Positions 54,317 to 64,000 of a stretch of 64,000 nucleotides of DNA are shown here, piece after piece. Source of the DNA: Crossaster papposus. Taxonomy: Eukaryota; Echinodermata; Asteroidea; Velatida; Solasteridae. The notes under the pieces were generated by a model. It was given only the letters and a program-made list of their open reading frames with translations, was not told the origin of the DNA and searched no databases. How positions within the stretch are numbered: position 1 is the first letter of the stretch; every line of letters starts with the position of its first letter. The position numbers and the translations under genes are program-made. The stretch is from assembly GCA_037893245.1 (NCBI GenBank), contig JBAIAA010000697.1:868001-932000 (forward strand), written 5' to 3'.

Positions 54317-54987
54317 TTTCTGACATATATAGAGACACACGTAAACCCACATATCGTACATTATATCTCCGCAGGATAGGACAGCGCCATTTGAAAACTA
54401 TGCATCTGTATCATGTCTCGAACCCTGTCAAACCTGCTGCGTCGCCAACATGAAACATGTTCATTTGCAAACACCAGCTAATGTAAATACATTTTAGTGA
54501 AGAATAATGATCTTAGTTATATCTTGATAATGATTTGACCTAATGGGGTAGTCCCTGTACTATGTCAAAAGAAAGTGCTACTTATATATACCTATATTAC
54601 CATTCTACACGTTCTTCAAATTATTACTGTTATTTAATTCTAAGAAGGATCTACTGGACTTGATGCCCGAAACTTTGTAAGTTCAAAAACCATTCTTGAT
54701 TTTCGAATGCTGTGGAAAGGCACTGAACTTTAAAAAAAAAAAAGGAGTCGAGACCTCTTAAGAAAGCCGCAAGATCCGCCGAGGATAGTTGACCCTAATC
54801 TTTCTAGACTGCGTCGTGCAGGAACTGCACTGTTTGTTTACGCCTGGTTATTGTTTACAACTCGGTGTAGCGTTTAGGCTTATATTATATGTTTTGTTTT
54901 TTGGAAGCCCATCTGCAGTGATCCATATCTGCACCTATTTCTAAGCTCCGCGGATGCGTAAAGTGGCAGCGACCCCCGCACGGTACC
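54317..54987. other. Spacer, nothing recognised
   Basis: AT-rich. No coding potential or shared repeat noted, apart from an A11 run at 54731. Confidence 0.4.
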
Positions 54988-55486
54988 ACTGATCTCTATA
55001 ACTGGATAGGTCGAGCGTACATTGATGGGATAGCGAGCCGTGAAGTAACCGGCGGCCATGATGGGATATTAACAACATTGCCTTCGTGCATGCAAAAGAC
55101 GCGTAGACACGTCGAGAGTGAGACAGTGGCAGCAGCGATGGTGGGTAAAAATGCATTAAAATCCTTTGTAAATAAGTAAATTTATTAAATAAACTCGCAG
55201 TATCTATCTTTGTAAACAATGTCAGGACTACGGTTTTAAGAGAGATTTAGGAAAACATTGTTGGGCGAAAACGATATTTTCGTTTCCACATGAATTCCAG
55301 CGGGATTTTTTCATATTGTGGTCCTATCCATCATTTTATCTGAAAGAAAAACTGGGATATTTCGAAAGAACAGTAGATTTATAGAATCAGTTGGTCTAGG
55401 ATACCCTTACAATATGATTGAATTCCACAATACAGGTATTTTCAGACCAATTTTGTACCCATTCCATGAAGACTGTCCCGTTGACT

Positions 55487-55566
55487 TGCACGTCAAACAG
55501 TTCATGGTGGTAATTTGTGTACACATTCGTACACAACCTATTGTGTCATGAACTATTTGACGTGCA
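55487..55566. repeat. Nested hairpin
   Basis: Outer arms TGCACGTCAAACAGTTCATG and CATGAACTATTTGACGTGCA pair with one mismatch. Inner arms TTGTGTAC (55515-55522) and GTACACAA (55529-55536) pair perfectly. Confidence 0.85.
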
Positions 55567-56976
55567 TAAATTTAATGTTTTGTAGAATTATCCCAATATC
55601 GCAATGATCACAGTTTTTTCTCTCACAATTCTGGAAGTGTAGAGCCACCTATTAATAATAATAATAGTATTATTAAATGCATGGTGTAGGCCAAGGCTAT
55701 CATGGTGGAAGGATGTAGACACATATTTCCAATACTTCAGAACAATTTCACTTTCGCCCACAAATTTCTCTTAAAAACGTAGTCCTGATGACATTCCTTA
55801 CAGTGCTCAAATGAAATGTCACTCTCTGAAGAAATGGGTATGCCAAATAAATTGAGAATTTTGTGTTTTTAAAATAGCGTCATGTTACAACATTCTTTCC
55901 ATGGCATTTAATTTATACCTGTATAATTTTTTCTTTGTACACTACAGCTAATTGGTTTACCCAAGTCCACTTCTTGCTACTAAGATGTCAGTCTGTACAG
56001 CTTATTACGGCTGGACAAGTCATAGGACGAACTGCTCCCATTATGACAGAGGGACAACAGATGACAGCGAATGTCAAAACTTATTTTGTTTAACCATCAG
56101 TAAATACGGAAGTTTAATTGACCAACTACGTTTTTCAAGATAAGCTATCTCGGTGTTCCACATCCCTATAGATGTGCTGCAAATATATTACAGAACTCTG
56201 CATCTTGGCATTTCATGTTTCAACAATATAAGTACAGATAACAAAACAGTCGCAACAGTCACAAACCTATCTTTGTAACATGGAAATATATTGAACATGT
56301 GTTTTATGAAAACCGACAAATCTGGTTAAAATTGTATTGTTAATATTCAAAGCAAATTATACAGATGTTAAAATGACAAGGATTTACCCAGTCAGTGTTC
56401 TCCACAATCACTGGGTAGCGGCCGCCCTGTGTACATGTTACGCTGTTCTGTCATATTTTTATGCTGCCCTGTTAAAATGTTATGCCGCCCTTTCAAATTT
56501 TGCTTTTCAATCATGGTTTTATTTTGCTTTCTTACAAAACAAAAATTGTCGTGTACAAATCTTTAATATTGTGTTCATATCGCACAAATATCTAGAAACA
56601 CTCATAATTCAAAGTTAAAGCCGTACAAGGGTGTCCTATTAAAATTTGGCCTGTGAAGAATGCTGCCAAATGTATCTTTGCTTAGTATCAACATTTATTA
56701 TTCTAAAATGACATCGCAAGTTTTGTTTTGGTTTTAAATTCATAAACAGTCGGGGGTTAATTGTTTTTTATTTGGTTTTATAACGTCAGTAAACAATACA
56801 TAATAAGCATATTGTTACTATGGCAGTAGTTATTACATGTTATATGTAGTGTATTAATGTAAAATAAAAGCATCAAGCAAAATTGAATCCATTGTGTGAC
56901 TTATGTCATTATTTACACATGTGATTGATATTTTTAATTGTAATTTATTTTAAGTTTCTCAAGTTCATAGTTTAAG

Positions 56977-57011
56977 CCATAGAGCTGTATCTTTATTATA
57001 CAGCTCTATGG
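56977..57011. repeat. Perfect 14-bp hairpin
   Basis: CCATAGAGCTGTAT and ATACAGCTCTATGG around a 7-base loop, in AT-rich sequence. No T-run terminator context. Confidence 0.85.
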
Positions 57012-57244
57012 TTTAAGCTCAAAACCACATAATTTATTTTTTCTGTCCCCTTGTCCAGCAAGAATTTTTGGGACCCTTTCTAAACAAATTACTAAACAAT
57101 GTTTTCAACATTTTTTTATTTTATCATAAAACTGGCACTTTTTAGTGTCTGGATATAAAATTAAACCAAACATTTCAAGAATTTCCTTAATCCCCAAAAA
57201 CTCGTTTTGCCTTTTCCTATGGTTTGTGCATAAGGTTATGATGT

Positions 57245-57330
57245 GGAATTCTTCCCCCCCCCCCAAAAAAAAACCCCCAAAAAAAAAAAAAAACAAAGAC
57301 AAAAACAAAAACAAAAACAAAAACTAAATA
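57245..57330 (+). repeat. Poly-C / poly-A low-complexity tract
   Basis: C10, A10, C5, A15-like runs then (AAAAAC)n. Confidence 0.9.
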
Positions 57331-57699
57331 TTTTAGAAGTTGGAAATTCTTGAAAATACTTGTCCGACATATCCCATAGACTTTGCACTGCATTGCATCG
57401 TCTCACACGAATGTCTCGTATCTTTTCAAAAAAATAGGCCTATTTAACATTGAAACTTGGCGTATACATGTAATTCTTGGGTGTTATTATGTTTAACTTA
57501 ATTTTCTTGATCAAACTGGATTGTTTTTGTGATGTAACTTCGTTTCCTGTGATATTACATTCGTTTTCTCGGTCTTGCGCTCTACAAACGTGTGTACGCC
57601 TGCAATGTTTTTAATATCCCAATATGGCCGCTGATGGCTTCACGTGCAGAGCCGCTCGACCTATCCAGTTATAGAGATCAGTGGGTACGCCCGGGCGAC

Positions 57700-57893
57700 C
57701 CGTATTAGATAGCGCATGCGAAACCAGTTCTGACCAGTTCCAGTGCCGCGTGATAGCGGTAAGCTTCATGTCAGTGTTTTGACCGGCAAAGAAGTGTGAA
57801 TAAACGGCCTAAGAATCACCGAAACCACAGAATAACTGTCGGAGTTTCCTTCCTGTGTGTGTGTGTCAACCCCAGAGAACGGTTTTTGTTATA
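57700..57893 (+). mobile_element. 3' part of a Gypsy-type LTR
   Basis: Contains AATAAA near 57799 (GTGAATAAACGG) and ends CAGAGAACGGTTTTTGTTAT. In reverse orientation it matches the region starting at 32045 (GACCGTTTGCTGGGGT, ACACACACAG, TTCTCTGGCTTCGGTGG). The LTR start is not seen and the left boundary is close to the inverted-repeat arm ending at 57682. Confidence 0.6.
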
Positions 57894-57894
57894 T

Positions 57895-57911
57895 TGGTGG
57901 CAGCGGTTGGC
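57895..57911 (+). promoter_or_regulatory. LTR-retrotransposon primer-binding site
   Basis: TGGTGGCAGCGGTTGG, starting two bases after the LTR end. TGG at its 5' side is complementary to the CCA end of a tRNA, as expected for plus-oriented Gypsy elements. Confidence 0.6.
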
Positions 57912-57948
57912 ATGCAGGAGGACTACATGAAACCAGGTGAAGTTGTTC

Positions 57949-58264
57949 ATGTTTTCGCGGGGCCATGATGGTGTGGCGGCCGACTCGCCCTGCGGCGGGG
58001 AAGCGGGCCGAAGTTTGGACTTGGAGAGGAGTCAGTGCATTTCGTACATCACGCCGGGGGAGTTGGAGGCCTTAAATTATAGGGATGTTTTGGGGAACTT
58101 TAGGAGGGTTATGGGGTCCTGGGAGTCTGGGTGTTTCCTGGGGGAGGAGTTGGGGAAGGATAGCGGGGAATTTCGAGACATGCGCCAAGTGCTGGGGGTC
58201 GTCGGTGCGTCCACTCCGATTTGGAGAGAGGGCGCCCTTCTCCATATTTTGTCCGGGGCCGCTA
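57949..58264 (+). pseudogene. Gag-like ORF fragment, cut by a MITE
   Basis: Starts MFSRGHDGVAADSPCGGEAG, 41 bp after the primer-binding site, where a Gypsy gag begins. Residues such as DVLGNFRRVMGSWESG show no zinc knuckle. The frame is interrupted at 58265 by the MITE, and beyond 58690 the rejoined frame meets TAG at once. Family is inferred from position more than from sequence. Confidence 0.4.
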
Positions 58265-58681
58265 GCGTAATTTTTTTTCCTAGGAGGGTTAGGGGTAATT
58301 ATCATAAATGGGCGGCTCTAGACCCCTCGCGTCATGATTATTCAGTAGTTTTAACAATGACGCTAATACATTGTTATTGCTCAATCAACTAGTTACACAT
58401 AGCCCAGAGGTACATTAAAGCACTTTGAAAAACGAATGCTGTCGACCTCTCCCAGTAGCTATAGTGGATAATGGGTTAGGTTATAGATCGTTCGACTGGG
58501 GTTCGAGTTCGCTCTCTGTCTATTTTTCATTGACTATTTTGTCCTCCAAGTTTGTTGTTGGAGTGAGTTTAATTTAGGGGAAAATAAAGATCTGAGAACC
58601 TAAGTGTCTTCCACTCAGTGTGGTGTAGAAACGCCCATTTATGATAATTACCCCTAACCCTCATAGGAAAAAAAAATATGC
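58265..58681. mobile_element. 417-bp MITE with 9-bp target duplication
   Basis: Terminal inverted repeats of ~50 bp (GCGTAATTTTTTTTCCTAGG outside, GGGGTAATTATCATAAATGG inside). Direct repeats GGGCCGCTA flank it exactly at 58256-58264 and 58682-58690. A 9-bp duplication suggests a Mutator-like element; 8 bp of it would suit hAT. Confidence 0.85.
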
Positions 58682-58690
58682 GGGCCGCTA

Positions 58691-59215
58691 CCGCCTAGTC
58701 CCACTGTGTGCCCCCGGTATACTGCGATATACAGGGTCAGGGTCACACATCGGCACACGCTAAAATTTGTTGAAAAATTTGCTTTTTCGTGCGCACTCTG
58801 TGCGAGGAATTGTGGAGTTGCAATTATACTGGGTGTATTCTCTAATCTCTCAGCTATTACTATCTGGAATTGCGCTTAATCTTACCTTCAAAATTTCGAG
58901 AAATTTGGGCATCTTTTTTTCAGTCGAACTGAGTGCAACAAGGCTGGATTATAATCCAATGACCCGTGACGTCATTTGAGTGTGCAAAGCGCACCTGGAG
59001 GGCGCTTTACGAGCTGAGATGCTACGGCTGTTTTGTGTTGCATTTAAACTCCAAATAAGGTATAATGTTATCATGAACAGGGTTGCTTTTACAATTCCCC
59101 ATTCAGTCGCTGTGATTTATAAACATTCCCACGATTGCGTTCCATGCCCATAAAATACGAGTAAATATGTGTAATGGGATGAAATTGCAGGCCCCCCTTT
59201 TTTTTTAAACTCCTA
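58691..59215. other. Spacer, nothing recognised
   Basis: Possibly a continuation of the Gypsy fragment at its left end. No open frame of interest. Confidence 0.35.
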
Positions 59216-59219
59216 GTTT

Positions 59220-59241
59220 ACCTAGTCCAGCTCGGACTAGG
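59220..59241. repeat. Small palindrome
   Basis: CCTAGTCC-AGCTC-GGACTAGG, an 8-bp stem with a 5-base loop. Confidence 0.8.
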
Positions 59242-59375
59242 GCGAGTCTAGGGGTGGGTGGTTGGCTGGTGGTGTGTGTGAGTGGGTGATTGGTAGCAGG
59301 CTATGCAATCAATCACGGCGCGTTGAGGAAGGGTTGTCCAGAGGTCGGTGACCATACCCAAGAAAGTGTTTGGGC

Positions 59376-59534
59376 ACTTGGCCACTGGACTCAGACAGAG
59401 GAAAGTTGTTAGAATTAATCTCCCAAGTTTCTTCAGTTTATGCGCTTTGCCTCTGTCGGATATCTGCGTTGGATTGCGCCAGCCCAGCTCATCAACATAC
59501 ATAATTATATGTTCATTCCCTGTCCTGCTCTAGG
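59376..59534 (+). repeat. 159-bp direct repeat, left copy
   Basis: Matches 63154-63312 with only a handful of substitutions and no indels. This copy ends in CTCTAG followed by GTGAGT, a consensus splice donor. The right copy ends CTCTAG followed by GCCAAG. Confidence 0.85.
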
Positions 59535-60590
59535 TGAGTTTGATTTTACTTTTGTCTTTCTTATACTCCTAGGCTTACGAGTTATTCTTTAACTTTCTGA
59601 AGTAAAGATCAGATTGTAATTTTACATTTAATTTGAACAATCACTGCATAGTTTCTATTTTGTGAGGATAGTGTTTTAGATTTTGATTATTGAAGTCCTA
59701 GAACAGAAGTTACTTTTTGTTTATAAACTCTTATTCTGAATTGATAATTGTTGAATTGTTGCTTTCCATGTTCTTTTAACTTTTGAATGCTTGCAAAATG
59801 TGAATGACAATTTGGCACAGTGTCATTTTGCCTTGAACTTGAGTTATCTAATGTTGCTTTAATATCTGTATTATTGTTGTATTATGAGAAAGGAATACAG
59901 TACTCTTTTAGAACACATTTCAGTCGAGATGCACTGCATTCTCTAATCCTGGTTGCATTGTCAAAGCATAGAGCAAGGAGGTCAAAGTTGCTATTTCCTT
60001 AGTACACGTTTCGAGAGGCACTGCATTCTCTAATCCTGGCTGCATCACCCCCCCCCAGGGTAGTTTAATAACCACTTTAATTTAAACTTAAAGTCAATTT
60101 ACTTGAAGACTGAAGGTTACTCTTTAGTTTCTTATTGTCCGCAGTCCGGTTGTCCCATGGGTTGTCCAAGACCAGATACTTTTACTATAGCCTAAGAGTT
60201 TTATTGATTGGTTGATTTGTTTGCTCCCACCTGTTGCTTGTTAGAAACAACTTATTCCTTGTAGTACTTTTTATATCTTTTATGATCCTGGCAAGAGACA
60301 AAGAATAGTTTTGTATTTGTTTCATTGATTTTAGTTTTGTGCGTTTATCTTTCTTTTGATTTACTGAAACTAAACTTTTAGTAGGTAATTATTTTGATCA
60401 TAGTTTTTCTCTATGGTTTGATATATCTTTGATTTTACTTTCTTTTTGCTTTTTAATCTTTAGCATTTACTTTTAGTTTAGACTTCTTGAAAGTATACTA
60501 AATCATTGTTGTATTTAATTGTTGCTTAAAGGAAAGCAATTCTTGTGTTCTTCATAGTTTGTCGAACAGCCTGATATCATAGTAGCAATG
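59535..60590. other. AT-rich sequence between direct repeat and LINE
   Basis: Noncoding. A 29-bp motif with GCACTGCATTCTCTAATCCT occurs twice (about 59931 and 60019). A C8 run lies at 60050. Confidence 0.5.
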
Positions 60591-60595
60591 AGTCA

Positions 60596-62865
60596 TTGTT
60601 CCATGACAGTTTTTCTAATGATATTAGCCAGTCAGAATTGATTACCAACCCGTCCAATGACCTCCAAACACTCATAGATCAATACAACTCCACACTGAAG
60701 TCTATTCTGGAAAAGCATGCCCCACTGAAAACTCGCTGTATTACCATTAGACCAGCTAATCCATGGTATTCACCGGAGATTGCCGATGCCAAGAGACTCC
60801 GCAAGAAATTGGAGAGACGCTGGAGGAAAACCAGATCAGAATCCGACATAAATCAGTTTAAAGCGCAACGACTCTGTGTTGTTAATATGATCAACAGTGC
60901 CAAATCATCATACTTCAAAGAAAAACTAGCCAGCTGTGGGAACCAGCGAGAGCTCTACAAAATTGTTGAATCTCTACTCCACAACAAGGGAAAAACTAAA
61001 CTTCCCACACACGACAATAAACAGGAATTGGCGACAACATTTAGTGATTATTTCATTACAAAGATTCAGAACATTCGTAATAACTTTAACCTCGATCCAG
61101 ATTGTATGCAGTCGAATACCACTGAAGCATCTCACTCTAATATTACACCATTGGAAGAATTCACACCAGCTCTGGATGAGGAAATCAGAAAAATCATCAA
61201 ATCATCACCATCAAAGACGTGTGATTTGGATCCTATTCCTACCTGGCTCCTAAAGAACAATCTGAATATTTTGACTCCAGTTATCTTCAAAATTGTCAAC
61301 ATGTCTCTTCAATCATCTAAATTCCCACAGCAATTTAGAAATGCGCTGGTGACTCCTTTGCTGAAGAAACCAACCCTCGATCCTGAAAACCTCAAGAACT
61401 TTCGTCCTGTATCCAACCTTTCATTCATATCCAAAGTAATAGAGAAGGTTGTTTATTCACAAATTAATGATCACCTGAATGAACACAATCTACATGAACC
61501 ATTGCAATCTGCGTATAGGAAACATCATGGAACAGAGACTGCTCTTCTAAGAGTAAAGAACGATATTCTTCGGGCAGTTAACAATAAGCGTGGCGTGTTC
61601 CTTGTTCTCCTAGATCTCTCTGCAGCATTCGATACTATAGACTATGATGTTTTATTCCACCGCCTTCAGTTCATCGGTGTTACTGGTCCAGCCCTGCAAT
61701 GGATCAGATCATATATATGTAATCGAACTCAGTCTGTGAACATTAATGGAACCTTATCATCTCCCATCTCACTTTCTTCTGGCGTTCCTCAAGGATCAGT
61801 ACTAGGTCCCTTATTTTTCACAATATACTCCGAGCCTATTGCCGCTATTGTACGAAGACATCAACTTCAAGTTCATTGCTACGCAGACGACACACAGATA
61901 TATGGATCATTTCAACTGGGAAACCATGACGATGAACATTCCGTGAGACGGCGTATTGAACAATGTGTTTGTGATCTAAAGAAATGGATGACCAGGAATA
62001 AATTAAGATTTAACGACGACAAGACCGAACTTCTAATTATCACTTCCAAACGTAGCCAGGATAAAATCAGCTGCAACCAGATGCAAATTGGGACTTCAAA
62101 TATTGAACCTTCTACGATTGCACGTAATCTTGGCGTCATGTTTGACAGAACGATGTCAATGGAATCACATGTCAAGAAAGTTTGTCAAACGTCATATTAC
62201 CACATTAGAAACATCAACAGCATCCGCCGAATCCTGACTGATGAGTCAGCTGCCATCCTTATCCATGCTCTCGTGACATCTAGGTTGGATAATGGTAACT
62301 CACTCTTGTTTGGAATCACCAACACTCTCATGCGCAAACTTCAACGTGTACAAAACACTGCGGCTCGTGTCTTATCCCGAACACGAAAATTTGAACACAT
62401 TACTCCAGTCCTGAGAAATCTTCACTGGCTTCCAGTCAAAGAGAGGGTTGCCTTCAAATTAATGCTAATTACATGGAAAGCCCTCAATGACAGTGCACCA
62501 ACATATCTGAAGGATCTCCTCACCCAGTATTCCCCTCATCGCCACCTAAGGTCATCTGGCAAACATCTTCTTGTGATACCAAGAACTAGAACATTGTATG
62601 GTGACCAAGCCTTCTCAGTCTCGGCCCCCACTCTATGGAACTCTTTGCCTCAGGAAATTCGTAGCTGTCAATCTTTACAAACCTTCAAATGCCTCCTTAA
62701 AACATTCATGTTTAACTCAACTTATAATTAGAATGCTTGTTTTGTTTCAAGTGACCTGGAAATTAATTATTATTGTACAGTAACTTTTCTTAAAGCGCCT
62801 CGGAATATGTCTACATAGATAGATGGCGCTTTACAAATGCTTGTATTATTATTATTATTATTAAT
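60596..62865 (+). mobile_element. 5'-truncated CR1-like LINE with intact RT ORF
   Basis: The ORF 60596-62731 (711 codons, no stops) encodes a non-LTR reverse transcriptase. It has a linker with NPWYSPEIADAKRLRKKLER (residues ~55-75), KNFRPVSNLSFISKVIEKVV (~270), LLDLSAAFDTIDYDVLF (motif A, ~340), GVPQGSVLGPLFFTIYSEPI (motif B, ~395), CYADDTQIYGSF (motif C, ~427), and a C-terminal HWLPVKERVAFKL/PQEIRSC region. The apurinic endonuclease that should precede it is missing. The 3' end has a paired AAAGCGCC...GGCGCTTT stem and a (TATTATTAT)n tail at 62845-62865. It is related to but distinct from the minus-strand LINE at 18101. The uninterrupted frame suggests a recent insertion. Confidence 0.85.
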
Positions 62866-63153
62866 GTCCTAGCCTTACCACAAACTATGCAAGGAGTGTT
62901 CCTTAATTGGTTTTTAAGTAGCAATCCTCGACTGTCCATCATTTAGCCTTGGGCCCTGGTCTGGGCAGAAGGCCTAAAGGTTTTTTACCCATTAGCAGAC
63001 CGCACTGACCAGTGTAATACTAATAGGAACATTCCCCAGTCATTTTTGTTTCACATTTACTTTATTTTCAAGATGAAAGGACGATAGGTTTTAGTATTAA
63101 GTATTTAATTTCAGTGTATTTTATATTTTTTGATGGCATAGGATTAATTGTAG

Positions 63154-63312
63154 ACTTGGCCACTGGACTCCGACAGAGGAAAGTTGTTAGAATTAATCTC
63201 CCATGTTTCTTCAGTTTATTCGCTTTGCCTCTGTCGGATATCTGCGTTGGATTGCGCCAGCCCAGCTCATCAACATACATAATTATATGTTCATTCCCTG
63301 CTCTGCTCTAGG
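63154..63312 (+). repeat. 159-bp direct repeat, right copy
   Basis: See the left copy at 59376. The flanks outside the 159 bp do not match. AG immediately precedes it (attgtAG). Confidence 0.85.
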
Positions 63313-64000
63313 CCAAGTCAAGAAAGCCAGCAGGACAGCAAAACTTCAAGTTCCTCTGGGCTGATCCCAAGGCAAGAGATAGCCAGCAGGACAGCGTAAC
63401 ATCGAATCGTCTTCTTTATCACTCCACCCTCTGGTTGTTACGAAAGCAATAATCCTGTCCCCTGATCAAGGACAAGGAACTGTTTTCGTACCCCTTCAAG
63501 CCCCCATCATCAACTCCAACGCCCCCTAACTGCTTCAACTCTACCGGAAGAACTTTTGCATTGCAGCATCATCATCATGTTCGTTTATCTTCCAAAGTTC
63601 CAGTCTTCACGTTCATCTTCTCCAAGTGCGTCATCGTCTACACTCACCCAGATAGGCCATTCATTCATTTTTTAAATATATATCTACATTGTATTAAATT
63701 AACTTGTGTCATATAATTGCTTTCTTCTTTTATATTTGTCGAGACCCGCCGGGTTTTTTTCATTTTGCTTTTAGTTGAGATATTTAACGCATAATATGCT
63801 CACCTAATGTATACATACAGCGTTGTAAATCGCCTCTCCCCTTTTTCGTAGTCGGGAAAAGAATAAACCTACTTTCTTCCTTTTTTTACAAGACCATTCA
63901 GCGTGTCCCTTGTAAAAATTCATTATGTCTCAGCACAGCGTGCGCTAGCCGCACTCAAACCTGTTACATATACTTGGCAAATCCATTGCACACGAAACAG
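63313..64000. other. Right end of window, nothing recognised
   Basis: A pair of short related sentences (AGCCAGCAGGACAGC at 63329 and 63382) is visible. AATAAA occurs at 63862. No gene or known element identified. Confidence 0.4.

Larger units (their letters stand above)
54988..57682. mobile_element. 2.7-kb inverted-repeat structure
   Basis: Arms 54988-55080 and 57603-57682 are inverted. The outer 30 bp are identical (ACTGATCTCTATAACTGGAT and on to GAGCG), and the inner part is similar down to GGGATATTAA(C/A)AACATTG. The interior is AT-rich with no transposase. A second, nested inverted pair lies at 55216-55275 and 55741-55792 (GTCAGGACTACG against CGTAGTCCTGAT). It could be a foldback or nonautonomous DNA transposon. 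No target duplication was identified. Confidence 0.6.

Overview
This looks like nuclear DNA of a marine invertebrate, probably a deuterostome (echinoderm, hemichordate or amphioxus type; the window cannot settle which). It is AT-rich, has GT-AG split genes, and is dominated by interspersed repeats: CR1-like LINEs, tRNA-derived SINEs, a Ty3/Gypsy element, TTAA-type MITEs, satellites and long poly-G tracts. Nothing suggests a prokaryotic or viral origin.

The host gene content I can support is a tandem array of three paralogous, plus-strand genes for small secreted discoidin (F5/8 type C) proteins. Gene 1 (592-1607) enters from the left with its last two exons only. Gene 2 runs from 10555 to 24016 and gene 3 from 30740 to 39773. 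Both are modelled as signal-peptide exon, variable Cys-containing exon, and three discoidin exons, with splice phases that agree throughout. The discoidin exons have identical phases in all paralogs, while the second exon of genes 2 and 3 is unrelated in sequence. Each gene lies in a copy of a repeat unit of roughly 10 kb (A: 1-10740; B: 21780-31240; C: 37680-42957 plus 53190-54316). Each unit carries the last exons of one gene and, in A and B, the promoter and signal exon of the next, so the duplication unit is offset by one gene.

Between units A and B (10.7-21.8 kb) lie a decayed minus-strand ORF cluster with a peptidase C19-like segment, an unknown conserved region, an IQ motif and a BRCT domain; fragments of a Myb/SANT-like domain; and a CR1-like LINE that landed inside a 9-bp minisatellite. 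Between B and C (31.2-37.3 kb) is a decayed Gypsy element on the minus strand, inside an intron of gene 3. Unit C is split by a 10.2-kb insertion (42958-53189). It consists of a 308-bp element followed by a 9.9-kb element with the same ends, and the large one contains 27 copies of a ~85-bp satellite in which each unit can form three hairpins.

From 54.3 kb onward the sequence is non-host-coding as far as I can see: a 2.7-kb inverted-repeat structure, a Gypsy-type LTR end with primer-binding site and gag-like ORF cut by a MITE with 9-bp target duplications, and a 5'-truncated CR1-like LINE with an intact 711-aa reverse transcriptase ORF bracketed by 159-bp direct repeats.
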